Of a stretch of 64,000 bases of DNA, positions 1 through 8,286 are shown one piece after another; within the stretch, counting starts at the first letter, position 1; every line of letters starts with the position of its first letter. The notes below the pieces were generated by a model. The model was not told the origin of the DNA, searched no databases, and saw only the letters and a program-made list of their open reading frames with translations. The translations under genes and the position numbers were made by a program. Source of the stretch: Streptomyces xanthophaeus. Lineage in GTDB: Bacteria; Actinomycetota; Actinomycetes; Streptomycetales; Streptomycetaceae. The stretch spans positions 189,486 to 253,485 of the forward strand of contig NZ_JOFT01000009.1 of NCBI RefSeq assembly GCF_000725805.1. Direction: 5' to 3'.

Positions 1-1014
1 CGTCTGCAGGGTGTAGCGGTGCACGGGGTCTGCGGGGTCGGCACCCGTGAGGGTGTGGATCCGCTCCAGCCGGTACGTCAGCGCCCGCACGCTCAGCGAC
101 AGCCGTCGGGCCGCCTCGGTGGCCACGCAGCCGCTCTCGAAGTAGGCGGTGAGGGTGTCGAGGAGCGGCTGGGCGCCGCCACGGGCCTGCTCCAGCGGCC
201 CCAGGACGCTCTCCACCAGATCGGCCATGGCCTGCCGGTCGCGGGTCAGGACCGGATAGACGAGCAGGTCGGCAGCGTGCAGCACCGGACCGTCCAGGGA
301 CATCCGCTCCGCGAGGTCGAGCGCGTTGAGGGCCTCCTCGTACGAGTGCACCACCCCGCCCGCACCCGCGTGGGACCGGCCGATGGCCACCCGGCCGCCG
401 TCGGTGGCCGCGTACGCCCGCTTGGCGAAGTAGGCGAGGACGTCGGGCTGGTCGCCGGGGGCGACACAGATGAGCCGGCCGTCCTTGGTGGCCAGCAGGA
501 TCTGCCGCTTGCCGAACCGGGCCAGCACCGCCTCCTCGATCCCCCGGGCCACGGGGTAGCCGTCGCCGTACGGCTCCGGCCCGGTCGCCACGGCGACCGC
601 GTGCGCCTGGGAGAGCCGCAGGCCGAAACGGACGGCCCGCTCCGCGAGGCGCCCCAGGTCGCTGCGCCCGTACAGCAGGTCGTCGATGAACTCCCGGCGC
701 GCGGCCTCCTCCTGCCGGACCGCGTGGCGCTGCGCCCGTTCGTACCCCTCGGCGAAGGCGTCCACCGCCTGTTCCACCGCCGCCAGCAGCGGGCCCGCCG
801 CGCCGGAACCCAGCTGCGGCTGGACCTCCCGCGCCGCGGCGAGGTGTTCCCTGATCAGCCCGCGCAGCGGCCGTCCGGCCTCCGCCGCCCGCTGCCCGTG
901 CAGGCGGCGCGACTCCAGTTCGTCGCGCGTGAGCCTGCGGCCCGTCGCACACGCCCCGCGCAGGATCTTGGCAAACCCCGCCAGATGACCATCCGTCTCG
1001 TCCCGTTCCACCAC
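1..1014 (-). CDS. PucR/CdaR-type helix-turn-helix transcriptional regulator (3' end cut off)
   Basis: Read on the minus strand, this frame is open from a GTG at 1014-1012 to the window edge, giving 338 codons with no stop. The last visible residues (ATEAARRLSLSVRALTYRLE) match the C-terminal PucR helix-turn-helix, in which the recognition helix is followed by RLERI. The body resembles the central region of PucR/CdaR activators. A GGGGGA ribosome-binding site lies just upstream of two adjacent GTG codons, so the start could be either. The family usually activates a catabolic or stress gene set, but the target cannot be told from this fragment. The family call is firm; the effector is unknown. 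Confidence 0.8.
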   Translation of the reverse strand, partial: MVERDETDGHLAGFAKILRGACATGRRLTRDELESRRLHGQRAAEAGRPLRGLIREHLAAAREVQPQLGSGAAGPLLAAVEQAVDAFAEGYERAQRHAVRQEEAARREFIDDLLYGRSDLGRLAERAVRFGLRLSQAHAVAVATGPEPYGDGYPVARGIEEAVLARFGKRQILLATKDGRLICVAPGDQPDVLAYFAKRAYAATDGGRVAIGRSHAGAGGVVHSYEEALNALDLAERMSLDGPVLHAADLLVYPVLTRDRQAMADLVESVLGPLEQARGGAQPLLDTLTAYFESGCVATEAARRLSLSVRALTYRLERIHTLTGADPADPVHRYTLQT

Positions 1015-1100
1015 TGTCGTCCCCCGATCACGGCGCTCCCCCTCGGGTCTGCGATCCGCGAACAGGGTTACACGTGCGCTACGGGGCCTCGCACGGCAGT

Positions 1101-1643
1101 TCAGACGGCGCCGAGGGCGGCCGCGCCGAAGGAGACGTCGAAGCGGTCGCACCAGATGGCGACGCTGCTGTAGGCGGCCAGGTCCACCCCGGCCGGGACG
1201 GGGTAGTTCTGGTCGCCCTTGTTGCCCTTCAGCTTGCCGAGGCTCACGTACGCGCCGTCGTCGAAGACCCGCCAGCCGGCCACGCCCTCCTTCACGGGCG
1301 CATCGGTGAGCCAGACGCGCAGGTCCGGGCCGTTGCTGGTGTCCAGGCCCTCCAGGCGCACGGTGTGCGAGCCGTCGGGCAGCCGGACGAGCTTCACCGT
1401 GCCCGTGGTCGCGTGCTCGTGGCTGATCAGGGAGCCCTGCGCCACGGTCTGCGGGCCGGCCGGGGCTCCCGGGACGGCGGAGGCCGAGGGGGCGGCCGGG
1501 GCGGAGGGCAGGGCCTCGTGGACGGTGTCGTCCCGCCAGAGCTTCCACGGCTGGAACCAGTACAGCCCCACGCCCAGCACCATCGCCGCCACGACCAGCG
1601 AACCGACAACGGTCCTGCCGCGCCACTGCCTGACTGCCTTCAC
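1101..1643 (-). CDS. DM13 domain-containing membrane-anchored protein
   Basis: The 180-residue protein starts with GTG after a GAGGAAGAGG ribosome-binding site. Residues about 12-30 form one hydrophobic segment (signal anchor), followed by a Pro/Ala/Ser-rich linker to about residue 66. The C-terminal 110 residues look like a DM13 domain, with GPDLRVWLT, then GNKGDQNYPVP and a WCDRF motif with one Cys. DM13 is a proposed electron-transfer domain related to DOMON-type folds, exposed outside the membrane in bacteria. The redox role is inferred from the family only. The gene lies about 90 bases upstream of the PucR-type regulator on the same strand and could be co-transcribed with it. Confidence 0.8.
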   Translation of the reverse strand: MKAVRQWRGRTVVGSLVVAAMVLGVGLYWFQPWKLWRDDTVHEALPSAPAAPSASAVPGAPAGPQTVAQGSLISHEHATTGTVKLVRLPDGSHTVRLEGLDTSNGPDLRVWLTDAPVKEGVAGWRVFDDGAYVSLGKLKGNKGDQNYPVPAGVDLAAYSSVAIWCDRFDVSFGAAALGAV

Positions 1644-1730
1644 CGAAGCCTCTTCCTCACGGGACCGTTGCGCCCATTCAAGCGCGGGGCACCGCGCGGA
1701 CGCCAGGCCGCTCGGCGGTGCGGGCCGTCC

Positions 1731-1749
1731 GTCAGTCAGTCAGTCAGTC
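1731..1749. repeat. GTCA tetranucleotide tandem repeat
   Basis: GTCA is repeated about 4.75 times just beyond the stop codon of the 92-residue hypothetical gene, with one further near copy at 1751-1755. It sits in the gap before the DM13 gene and is not translated. Short tandem runs of this kind slip easily; no function is evident. Confidence 0.75.
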
Positions 1750-1751
1750 CG

Positions 1752-2030
1752 TCAGTAGGAACGCGGTGACATCATCCGCGGCTCGATGGCCGCGGTCTCG
1801 AAGACGCAGCGCGGCACCCCGGGGCCGGGGGTCGCGCGCACCGAGGCACGCGTGGGCGGATCGGTGGGCAGCTCCACCTGCACGGTCACCGGGTGGTCGT
1901 CGTGCGTGGTGGCCTGGCCGGTCTCCTTGCCGTCGACCAGTACCTCCACCAGGGCCCGGTGTCCCGTCTGGACGGTGGCGCTCACCGAATGCCCGGCGTG
2001 GTCGATGTGGAAGTGATGGCGTCGCCCCAT
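1752..2030 (-). CDS. small conserved-looking hypothetical protein (92 aa)
   Basis: An ATG start follows a good GGGAGG ribosome-binding site seven bases upstream. The product begins MGRRHHFHIDHAGHS, has a regular hydrophobic/charged alternation suggesting a small beta-rich cytoplasmic protein, and has no signal peptide or membrane segment. I do not recognise the family. It is followed, after the GTCA repeat, by the DM13 gene on the same strand. Codon use matches its neighbours, so it is probably a real gene. No function is proposed. Confidence 0.6.
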   Translation of the reverse strand: MGRRHHFHIDHAGHSVSATVQTGHRALVEVLVDGKETGQATTHDDHPVTVQVELPTDPPTRASVRATPGPGVPRCVFETAAIEPRMMSPRSY

Positions 2031-2133
2031 GGAACCGCCTCCCGTCGCTCGCCCCTCACGCCCAGCCTAGCCACGGGTCCGCCGGACGGCAGGGCGAGCA
2101 CGGCGGCGGTGCGGCGGCGGTGGCGCGAAGGCT

Positions 2134-2646
2134 CTACGGGAGCGCGCTGCTGACCCCGTCGGCGATCATCATCCACAGCGGCTGTCCGCCCGTCCCGAAG
2201 GCCGAGGCCAGGGCGTACCCGACCGCTGCGTCCACCGGCTCGGTCGTGGCGTCCTCGCGCCACTCGGCGATCACGTTCTCGTCGCCGTCGCAGGAGAAGT
2301 CGCCGAGGTGCGTGCCGTCGCGGGTCAGCCTGCTGCTGGGCACCGAGTCCGGGACCAGGCGGTAGCGGCTGCCCCCGTACTCCACGTCCACCCGGTACGA
2401 ACGCCTGGTCAGGGAGCCCTTCGCCGGGGTCAGGCGGACCGGGTTCCCGTCGATCCGCATCGTGAGGGCGTCCGGGTCACGGGTGCCGATGGCGATCTGC
2501 GGGTCGGGCTGCGATTGCGGATCGCGTTCCAGGGTCACCCGGGGGATCCGCTCCCCGTCCACCTCCAGGCGGTCCTGGCCCTCCTGACGGACGGATATCG
2601 CGCCGAAGCGCGTGTCCTCGACGGGGGTCCGGTCCAGATCGTTCAT
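2134..2646 (-). CDS. hypothetical protein (170 aa)
   Basis: The ATG at 2646-2644 overlaps the TGA of the upstream gene by one base (TGATG), so the two are translationally coupled. The sequence is soluble and acidic, with several beta-strand-like stretches (RYRLVPDSV, RRSYRVDVEYGG) and a more hydrophobic C-terminus (GYALASAFGTGGQPLWMMIA). No catalytic motif, signal or membrane anchor is evident. I do not recognise the family, though the coupling suggests it acts with the 201-residue upstream protein. Confidence 0.6.
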   Translation of the reverse strand: MNDLDRTPVEDTRFGAISVRQEGQDRLEVDGERIPRVTLERDPQSQPDPQIAIGTRDPDALTMRIDGNPVRLTPAKGSLTRRSYRVDVEYGGSRYRLVPDSVPSSRLTRDGTHLGDFSCDGDENVIAEWREDATTEPVDAAVGYALASAFGTGGQPLWMMIADGVSSALP

Positions 2647-3251
2647 CAGCCGAGTCCTTCGGTGCTGTCGGTGCTGTCGGTGCTGTCGGTGCTGTCGGTG
2701 CTGTCGGTGCTGTCGGTGCTGTCGGTACGGTCGGTGCTGTCGCTACGGGTCCCGGCCAGGGCGGCGAGCTCGGTCCGGGTCAGGGCGAGGAAGGCCGCGC
2801 CGGGGCGTTCCTCCACACCCCGGGCGGCGGCCACGGCGCGGACGTGGCCGAGGACCGCGTCCACCGTGAGGAAGGAGCCGACCGGGCGCAGCAGCCACAG
2901 CCGTCCCCGGGGCCGCGGCGGCAGGCCCAGGTCCGCGAGGATCGCGTCGGCCTCCGCGTCGAGCTGGTCCACGTCCGCCTCGGGGAGCGGGGCGCACTCC
3001 ACGCCGGTGACGTGACCGTGGCCGTCGAGTCCGGTCTCCACCGCCCAGTGGGTGGAGCGGTCGGGGACCCAGGTCCGGTCCCCCGGCGGCCACACGTACG
3101 GCAGGAAGGCCCACAGCGCGCTCGCGGGCGCCTGCTCCCAGCCGAGCACTTCCAGCTCCCGGACCTCGGGCAGCCGGTCCGGCTCCTGCTCGCTGCGGCC
3201 GGTGCGGCGCCGCGCCAGCGGGTGCGGCGCCCCGTCCTCGTCCCACGACAT
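2646..3251 (-). CDS. hypothetical protein with C-terminal DST tandem repeat (201 aa)
   Basis: The first 165 residues form a globular, Trp-rich domain (WEQAPASALWAFLPYVWPP, RLWLLRPVGSFLTVD) of unknown family. The last 30 residues are a pure repeat of Asp-Ser-Thr, eight copies plus one DRT variant, ending EGLG. The tail is hydrophilic and probably disordered, and could be phosphorylated on Ser/Thr; that is speculation. The stop overlaps the start of the next gene (TGATG). The globular part uses normal high-GC codons, and the tail is encoded by an uninterrupted 9-bp DNA repeat. Confidence 0.6.
   Translation of the reverse strand: MSWDEDGAPHPLARRRTGRSEQEPDRLPEVRELEVLGWEQAPASALWAFLPYVWPPGDRTWVPDRSTHWAVETGLDGHGHVTGVECAPLPEADVDQLDAEADAILADLGLPPRPRGRLWLLRPVGSFLTVDAVLGHVRAVAAARGVEERPGAAFLALTRTELAALAGTRSDSTDRTDSTDSTDSTDSTDSTDSTDSTEGLG
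2662..2742. repeat. 9-bp tandem repeat GTGCTGTCG, nine units, within coding sequence
   Basis: Nine consecutive 9-bp units are present. Seven perfect copies are followed by one variant (GTACGGTCG) and one more perfect copy. On the coding (minus) strand each unit reads GACAGCACC, encoding Asp-Ser-Thr. Because the unit is a multiple of three, copy-number change would lengthen or shorten the tail without a frameshift. The DNA identity between units is higher than the protein alone needs, which points to recent expansion. Confidence 0.9.
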
Positions 3252-3314
3252 GCGGGCACGCTATCCGACGCGGCGCCCGATGCCGGGGAACGCCGCCCGG
3301 CCCCCGGCGCCCGG

Positions 3315-3911
3315 TCAGCCCTGCCGGTCCAGCGGGTTGGCCGCGATGCGGGCCGCCGCGCCGCCGGCCACGTAACCGGCCGCCGCGCAGGCGGGCTTGC
3401 GCCGCGCCTGGTCCTCGACCAGCGCGAGGAAGCCCGCACCGAAGGCGCCCCGCGGGTGGGCGGCGAGCAGGGCGGCCGTGAAGTCCGGGCCGAACTCGCC
3501 GACGCGCAGGCCCGACACGTCGGCGCTGGTGCCGACCTGGAGGAGGTGGCTCTCCACGTCCTCGGCCGCCGTGACGTCGTCGCGCATGTGCAGGACGATC
3601 ACCTCCGCGGCCCGGTCCCGGCGGTCGGCGGGCCAGCCCAGACCGGCCGTCAGCACCCGCGCGACATGGCCGCCCGCCTCCTCGAAGGGGAGGGTGTGGC
3701 TGTCGAACGGCGCGGTCAGGCCGAGGTCGTGGACGAGGGCCGCCACGTAGAACAGCTCGGCGTCGTACGCGAGCCCGTGCTCGGCCGCGTACCGGGCCCC
3801 GAAGGCGTACGAGCGCACGGAGTGGGCCAGCAGGTCCGCGTCGGCGTACTCCGAGGCGATCTGCAGGGCGGCGCGGGCGGCCGGGGTGTCGAGGGTCCAC
3901 GTGAGGGTCAT
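3315..3911 (-). CDS. HD-domain hydrolase, cyanamide-hydratase-like
   Basis: The 198-residue protein carries the HD pattern: a first His in LLAHSVRSYAF, the HD pair in VAALVHDLGL, and a later His in VIVLHMRDD. The later GTSADVSG segment resembles the cyanamide hydratase-like branch of the HD superfamily. HD proteins bind divalent metal and hydrolyse phosphoesters or small nitrogen compounds. The gene starts six bases after the cytosine deaminase stop, so the two are probably one transcript, suggesting a role around nucleobase or small nitrogen compound turnover. The substrate is not determinable from sequence. Confidence 0.75.
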   Translation of the reverse strand: MTLTWTLDTPAARAALQIASEYADADLLAHSVRSYAFGARYAAEHGLAYDAELFYVAALVHDLGLTAPFDSHTLPFEEAGGHVARVLTAGLGWPADRRDRAAEVIVLHMRDDVTAAEDVESHLLQVGTSADVSGLRVGEFGPDFTAALLAAHPRGAFGAGFLALVEDQARRKPACAAAGYVAGGAAARIAANPLDRQG

Positions 3912-3917
3912 GGGACG

Positions 3918-5243
3918 TCAGGGTAGGCGCGGGGTGAAATCGACCTCCGAGGGGGGCTCGCCCGGCCAGTTGAGGACCGTCGGGGCGGCCGGGGTCCGCG
4001 CGAGGACGTCCCCGTGCGCGACGACGTACGAGGGGCGGACCTGGCGGCGGACCGCCTCCCGGGGCGACGGGGCCGGCAGCAGGACGAAGGAGGCGGGGGC
4101 GCCCTCGGCGATGCCGTACCGGCCGGCGTCCAGGCCCAGTACCCGCGCCGCACGGTCCGTCACCATCGAGAAGGCGGTGGGGATCTCGTCGGCCCCGGTC
4201 AGCTGCGCGGCGTACACCCCGAGCAGGGCGGTCTGGAGCGGGTTGCCGGTGCCCAGCGCGTTCCAGGGGTCCATCACGTCGTCGTGCCCGAAGGCCACGT
4301 TGACGCCCGCCGCCAGCATCTCCTTGACCTGGGTCAGGCCGCGCCGCTTGGGGTAGGCGTCGAAGCGGCCCTGGAGGTTGAGGTTCGCGAACGGGTTGGA
4401 CACCAGGTTGATGCCGGAACGGGCCAGCAGGCGCTGGAGCTTGAAGCTGTACGCGCCGTTGTAGGAGCCCATGGCCGTCGTGTGGGAGGCCGTCGCCCGC
4501 TCGCGCAGGCCCGAACGCAGCGCCAGCGCGGCCAGCACCTCGACGAACCGGGACTGTTCGTCGTCGATCTCGTCGCAGTGGGCGTCCAGGCGCAGCCCGT
4601 ACTCCTCGGCCAGCGCGAAGGCGGTGTGCAGCGAGGCGACCCCGTCCTCCCGGGTGTCCTCGAAGTGCGGGATCGCACCGACGACGTCCGCGCCGCGCAC
4701 GAGCGCCTCGCGCAGCAGCGCCTCCCCGCCGGGGAAGGAGACGATGCCCTCCTGCGGGAAGGCCACGATCTGGAGCGTCATGAACTCCCGCACCCGGTCG
4801 CGCACTTCGAGCAGGGCGTCGAGCGCGGTGAGGGAGGGGTCGGTGACGTCGCAGTGGGTACGGACGTGCAGCACGCCCTGCGCCGCCTGCCAGCGCAGCA
4901 CCTCGGTGGCCCGCGCGACGACGTCCTCGCGGGTCAGGGTCTTCTTGCGCTCGCTCCAGCAGGCGATGCCCTCCCAGAGCGTGCCGGAGGCGTTGGGCCG
5001 GGGCTGCCCCGCGGTCAGGGCGGTGTCGAGGTGTATGTGCGGCTCGACGAAGGGGGCGGTGAGCAGGCAGCCGTGCGCCTCGATGAGGGTGCCGGTGGCC
5101 GGCGGCTCCTTCTGGTCGTCGTGCGGCAGGACCCGCGCGATGCGGCCGTCCTCGCCGACCTCGACGTCGGACAGGCCGTGCGCGTCGGCGGCGGCACTCC
5201 CGTCGGCCGGCAGCAGCCGGGCACCCCGCACGATCATCCGCAT
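3918..5243 (-). CDS. codA: cytosine deaminase (amidohydrolase family)
   Basis: The 441-residue product is close to E. coli CodA along its length. It has the metal-binding HIHLD motif at residues 69-73, LQIVAFPQEGI, then HCDEIDDEQSRFVE, SHTTAMGSYNGAY, LQGRFDAYPKRRG and FGHDDVMDPW containing the last metal ligand. CodA converts cytosine to uracil and ammonia in the cytoplasm for pyrimidine salvage. Length and motif spacing match the family and no catalytic residue is missing. It is immediately followed by the HD-domain gene on the same strand. No cytosine permease gene is adjacent, unlike the E. coli codBA operon. Confidence 0.9.
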   Translation of the reverse strand: MRMIVRGARLLPADGSAAADAHGLSDVEVGEDGRIARVLPHDDQKEPPATGTLIEAHGCLLTAPFVEPHIHLDTALTAGQPRPNASGTLWEGIACWSERKKTLTREDVVARATEVLRWQAAQGVLHVRTHCDVTDPSLTALDALLEVRDRVREFMTLQIVAFPQEGIVSFPGGEALLREALVRGADVVGAIPHFEDTREDGVASLHTAFALAEEYGLRLDAHCDEIDDEQSRFVEVLAALALRSGLRERATASHTTAMGSYNGAYSFKLQRLLARSGINLVSNPFANLNLQGRFDAYPKRRGLTQVKEMLAAGVNVAFGHDDVMDPWNALGTGNPLQTALLGVYAAQLTGADEIPTAFSMVTDRAARVLGLDAGRYGIAEGAPASFVLLPAPSPREAVRRQVRPSYVVAHGDVLARTPAAPTVLNWPGEPPSEVDFTPRLP

Positions 5244-5261
5244 GAGCCCACCCTAGGGGTG

Positions 5262-5429
5262 TCAGCCCCGCTTGGCCTGGGCCTTCTGCTGCATGCCCCG
5301 GGTCTTCGCGGCGACCGACTGCACGTCCCTGACCGCGGCCTTGGCGCGGGCCTCGGCGGCCGTGTTCTTGGCCATCGCCCGCTCGGAGTCCTGGTGGCGG
5401 TGCTGGCCGGTACGGGCCTTCTTGCTCAT
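5262..5429 (-). CDS. small basic hypothetical protein (55 aa)
   Basis: The ATG at 5429-5427 is preceded by a strong AGAAGGAG ribosome-binding site five bases upstream. The 55 residues are rich in Lys, Arg, Ala and Gln (MSKKARTGQHRHQDSERAMA at the start) and predicted mostly helical, with no hydrophobic core or membrane segment. Such a composition is compatible with nucleic-acid binding, but no family is recognised. The gene lies just upstream of codA on the same strand and diverges from the S9 peptidase gene. Confidence 0.65.
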   Translation of the reverse strand: MSKKARTGQHRHQDSERAMAKNTAAEARAKAAVRDVQSVAAKTRGMQQKAQAKRG

Positions 5430-5528
5430 GACCACTCCTTCTGTGGGCACGGGAGGCGGTACGGCTCCCACTGTGCGCCCGTTCGGAGCAGTCGGCATCC
5501 CGGCGCCCGGTCGGGCAAGAATGGGTGC

Positions 5529-7346
5529 ATGACCAGCGACAGCGATGTGACCACCGGCACGGCCCCCGGAATGCCCGACTGGGAGAAGCGGTTCCGGGCC
5601 CCGCGCGTCGGGCTGCCCGAATGGGCCGAGGACGCCCCGGACCGTTCGCTCTTCGTCTCCAACGCCACCGGCACCTACGAGCTCTACGCCTGGGACCGCG
5701 CCACCGGCTCCCAGCGGCAGGCCACCGACCGCCCGAACGGCACCACCGACGGCGCCCTGTCCCCCGACGGGCAGTGGATCTGGTGGTTCTCCGACACCGA
5801 CGGCGACGAGTTCGGCACCTGGGTGCGCCAGCCCTTCGCGGGCGGCCCCGACGAACCGGCCACCCCCGGGCTGGAGCCCTCGTACCCCGCCGGTCTGGCC
5901 ATCGGCCGGGACGGCACGGCCGTCGTGGGCCGCTCCACCGACGAGGACGGCTCGACCGTCCACGTGGTCCGCCCGGACGGCTCCGCGCCCACCGTGATCT
6001 ACCGGCACCGGGAGTCGGCGGGGGTCGGCGACCTGTCCCGCGACGGGACCCTCGTCGCCGTCGAGCACACCGAGCACGGCGACGCGATGCACTCCGCGCT
6101 GCGCGTGCTGACCCTGGACGGCGCGACCGTCGCCGAGCTGGACGACACCCGCGGCGGTACCGAGGAGCTCGGTCTCGCGGTGCTCGGCTTCGCGCCCGTC
6201 GCGGGCGACACCCGGCTGCTGGTCGGCCACCAGCGCCGCGGCCGCTGGGAGCCGATGGTGTGGGACGTGGCCGCCGGGACGCAGCAGGACCTGGCCGTGG
6301 ACCTGCCGGGCGACGTCAGCGCCGAGTGGTACCCCGACGGCTCCGCGCTGCTGATCGTGCACGGCTTCGAGGCCCGCAGCGAGCTGTGGCGCTACGACCT
6401 GGCCGCGGGGGAGCTCGTCCGCGTGGACACGCCGCCCGGGACGGTGTCGGGGGCGACGGCCCGGCCCGACGGGACGGTGGAGTACCAGTGGTCCTCGGCC
6501 GCCGAGCCCGCCGCCGTACGGTCCACCGCGGGCGGCACCGTCCTGGACCCGCCCGGTTTCCGCCCGCCCGGCTCGGTGCCGGTGGAGGACGCGTGGGTGG
6601 AGGGCCCCGGCGGCCGGATCCACGCGCTCGTGCAGCGGCCCGTGGGCCACGGCGAGGGCCCCTTCCCGACGGTCTTCGAGGTCCACGGCGGCCCGACCTG
6701 GCACGACAGCGACGCCTTCGCGGCCGCCCCGGCCGCCTGGCTCGACCACGGCTTCGCGGTCGTCCGGGTCAACTACCGCGGGTCGACCGGCTACGGCCGG
6801 GCCTGGACGGACGCCCTCAAGCACCGGGTCGGCCTGATCGAGCTGGAGGACGTCGAAGCGGTCCGGGAATGGGCGGTCGGCTCCGGCCTCTCCGACCCGG
6901 CACGGCTGGTGCTGTCGGGCGGCTCCTGGGGCGGCTACCTGACCCTGCTGGGCCTCGGTACGCAGCCGCAGGCCTGGGCCGTGGGCCTGGCCGCCGTACC
7001 GGTCGCGGACTACGTGACCGCCTACCACGACGAGATGGAGGCCCTGAAGGCCCTGGACCGCACCCTCTTCGGCGGTACGCCGGAGGAGGTCCCGGACCGC
7101 TTCGAGGTCTCCTCGCCGCTCACGTACGTGGACGAGGTGCTGGCGCCCGTGCACATCGCGGCGGGCGTCAACGACCCGCGCTGCCCGATCCGGCAGATCG
7201 ACAACTACGTGGACCGGCTGGCGGCCCGCGGCGCGGTGCACGAGGTGTACCGCTACGACGCCGGGCACGGCTCGCTGGTGGTGGAGGAGCGGATCAAGCA
7301 GGTCCGGATGGAGCTGGAGTTCGCGCTGAAGCACCTGCCGCGCTGA
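5529..7346 (+). CDS. S9 family serine peptidase (prolyl oligopeptidase / acylaminoacyl-peptidase type)
   Basis: The 605-residue protein has an N-terminal beta-propeller region (repeats such as DGALSPDGQWIWWFSDTDGD) and a C-terminal alpha/beta-hydrolase domain from about residue 365. The nucleophile is Ser466 in GGSWGGY. The probable Asp is Asp549 in AGVNDPRC and the His is His580 in DAGHGS, giving the order Ser-Asp-His expected for the family. No signal peptide is present, so it should act in the cytoplasm on short or N-acylated peptides. The ATG at 5529 is chosen because an ATG eight bases upstream runs into a stop at once. Its ribosome-binding site is weak. Confidence 0.85.
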   Translation: MTSDSDVTTGTAPGMPDWEKRFRAPRVGLPEWAEDAPDRSLFVSNATGTYELYAWDRATGSQRQATDRPNGTTDGALSPDGQWIWWFSDTDGDEFGTWVRQPFAGGPDEPATPGLEPSYPAGLAIGRDGTAVVGRSTDEDGSTVHVVRPDGSAPTVIYRHRESAGVGDLSRDGTLVAVEHTEHGDAMHSALRVLTLDGATVAELDDTRGGTEELGLAVLGFAPVAGDTRLLVGHQRRGRWEPMVWDVAAGTQQDLAVDLPGDVSAEWYPDGSALLIVHGFEARSELWRYDLAAGELVRVDTPPGTVSGATARPDGTVEYQWSSAAEPAAVRSTAGGTVLDPPGFRPPGSVPVEDAWVEGPGGRIHALVQRPVGHGEGPFPTVFEVHGGPTWHDSDAFAAAPAAWLDHGFAVVRVNYRGSTGYGRAWTDALKHRVGLIELEDVEAVREWAVGSGLSDPARLVLSGGSWGGYLTLLGLGTQPQAWAVGLAAVPVADYVTAYHDEMEALKALDRTLFGGTPEEVPDRFEVSSPLTYVDEVLAPVHIAAGVNDPRCPIRQIDNYVDRLAARGAVHEVYRYDAGHGSLVVEERIKQVRMELEFALKHLPR

Positions 7347-7388
7347 CCCGACGACGGGCTTGCCGGTGCACCCCCGTACGGTGGTGGG

Positions 7389-8210
7389 GTGCACCGGTTT
7401 CTCCTGACCCCGCGCTGGTGGGGGATCAACGTCTTCGTCGCGCTCGCCGTTCCCTTCTGCCTGTTCATGGGGTCCTGGCAGCTCGGCCGGTTCGAGGACC
7501 GCGTGGACACCCACCGGGAGGCGAGCGCGGAGCGGCCCGCCGCCGAGGCCGCCGCCCCGCTGGACTCGCTCCTTCCGGTGGACAAGACCACCTCCGGACG
7601 CCTCGCCACGGCCGCCGGGGAGTACGGCGAGCAGCTGCTGGTTCCCGAACGGCGCCTCGACGGGGCGTCCGGCTTCTACGTCCTGACCCTGCTGAAGACC
7701 GACTCCGGCAAGGCCGTCCCGGTGGTCAGGGGCTGGCTGCCGGGCACCGCGGACGCGGCGAAGGCGCCCGCCCCGCCGACCGGGCGGGTCGAGGTCACCG
7801 GGGCCCTGCAGGCCTCGGAGAACTCCGGCACCAAGGGCGTGCACGCGGAGGGCGGACTGCCGTCCGGGCAGCTCGGGGTGATCGGGGCGGCCTCGCTGGT
7901 CAACCTCGTCCCGTACGACCTCTACGACGCGTGGCTGACGGTGCAGACCCCGGCGGACGGGATGAGCGCGGTGCCCGCGAAGGCCCCGAACAACACCGGG
8001 CTGGACCTGAAGGCCTTCCAGAACCTCGGCTACACGGGCGAGTGGTTCGTCTTCGTCGCCTTCGTGCTCTTCATGTGGTTCCGGCTCTACCGGCGCGAGG
8101 TCGAGATGATCCGCGACGCGGAGGCCGGCCTGCTCCCGGACGGAACCCCCGCGCAGACGCCTGCGGACGCTCCTGCGGCGAGCGCCGAAGCCACAGCTCC
8201 CCGCGGCTAG
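7389..8210 (+). CDS. SURF1 family cytochrome c oxidase biogenesis protein
   Basis: The 273-residue protein starts with GTG, at MHRFLLTPRWWGINVFVALA. Two membrane segments flank an extracytoplasmic domain: residues about 12-30 and about 217-233 (EWFVFVAFVLFMWFRLYRRE). This two-helix layout with a large loop, and the N-terminal GSWQLGRF motif, are typical of SURF1, which helps insert heme a into subunit I of the aa3 oxidase. The extended Ala/Pro-rich C-terminus is common in actinobacteria. It follows the S9 peptidase gene by 42 bases. No cytochrome oxidase genes are nearby. Confidence 0.85.
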   Translation: MHRFLLTPRWWGINVFVALAVPFCLFMGSWQLGRFEDRVDTHREASAERPAAEAAAPLDSLLPVDKTTSGRLATAAGEYGEQLLVPERRLDGASGFYVLTLLKTDSGKAVPVVRGWLPGTADAAKAPAPPTGRVEVTGALQASENSGTKGVHAEGGLPSGQLGVIGAASLVNLVPYDLYDAWLTVQTPADGMSAVPAKAPNNTGLDLKAFQNLGYTGEWFVFVAFVLFMWFRLYRREVEMIRDAEAGLLPDGTPAQTPADAPAASAEATAPRG

Positions 8211-8239
8211 GGCGTCTCTGCCGGCTCCTGCCGCTTCCC

Positions 8240-8275
8240 GCCTGCGCCTGCGCCTGCGCCTGCGCCTGCGCCTGC
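8240..8275. repeat. hexanucleotide repeat GCCTGC x 6 between convergent genes
   Basis: Six perfect copies of GCCTGC fill most of the 76-base gap between the stop of the SURF1 gene and the stop of the opposing membrane protein gene. No clear hairpin terminator is visible here. The repeat is outside both reading frames. Confidence 0.85.
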
Positions 8276-8286
8276 TACCCCCACCG

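Noticed and set aside
2662..2742. Tandem repeat considered as a CRISPR array
   Set aside because: Units are 9 bp with no spacers and lie in frame inside a gene.
4014..5528. Long plus-strand open frame continuous with the S9 peptidase gene
   Set aside because: Translation of this part is antisense to codA and consists of Gly/Arg/Val-rich sequence with no domain; the peptidase starts at 5529.
5430..7844. Minus-strand open frame of over 800 codons across the S9 peptidase
   Set aside because: It is the antisense of a gene with clear catalytic motifs. Only its last 55 codons, with a strong ribosome-binding site at 5429, are credible.
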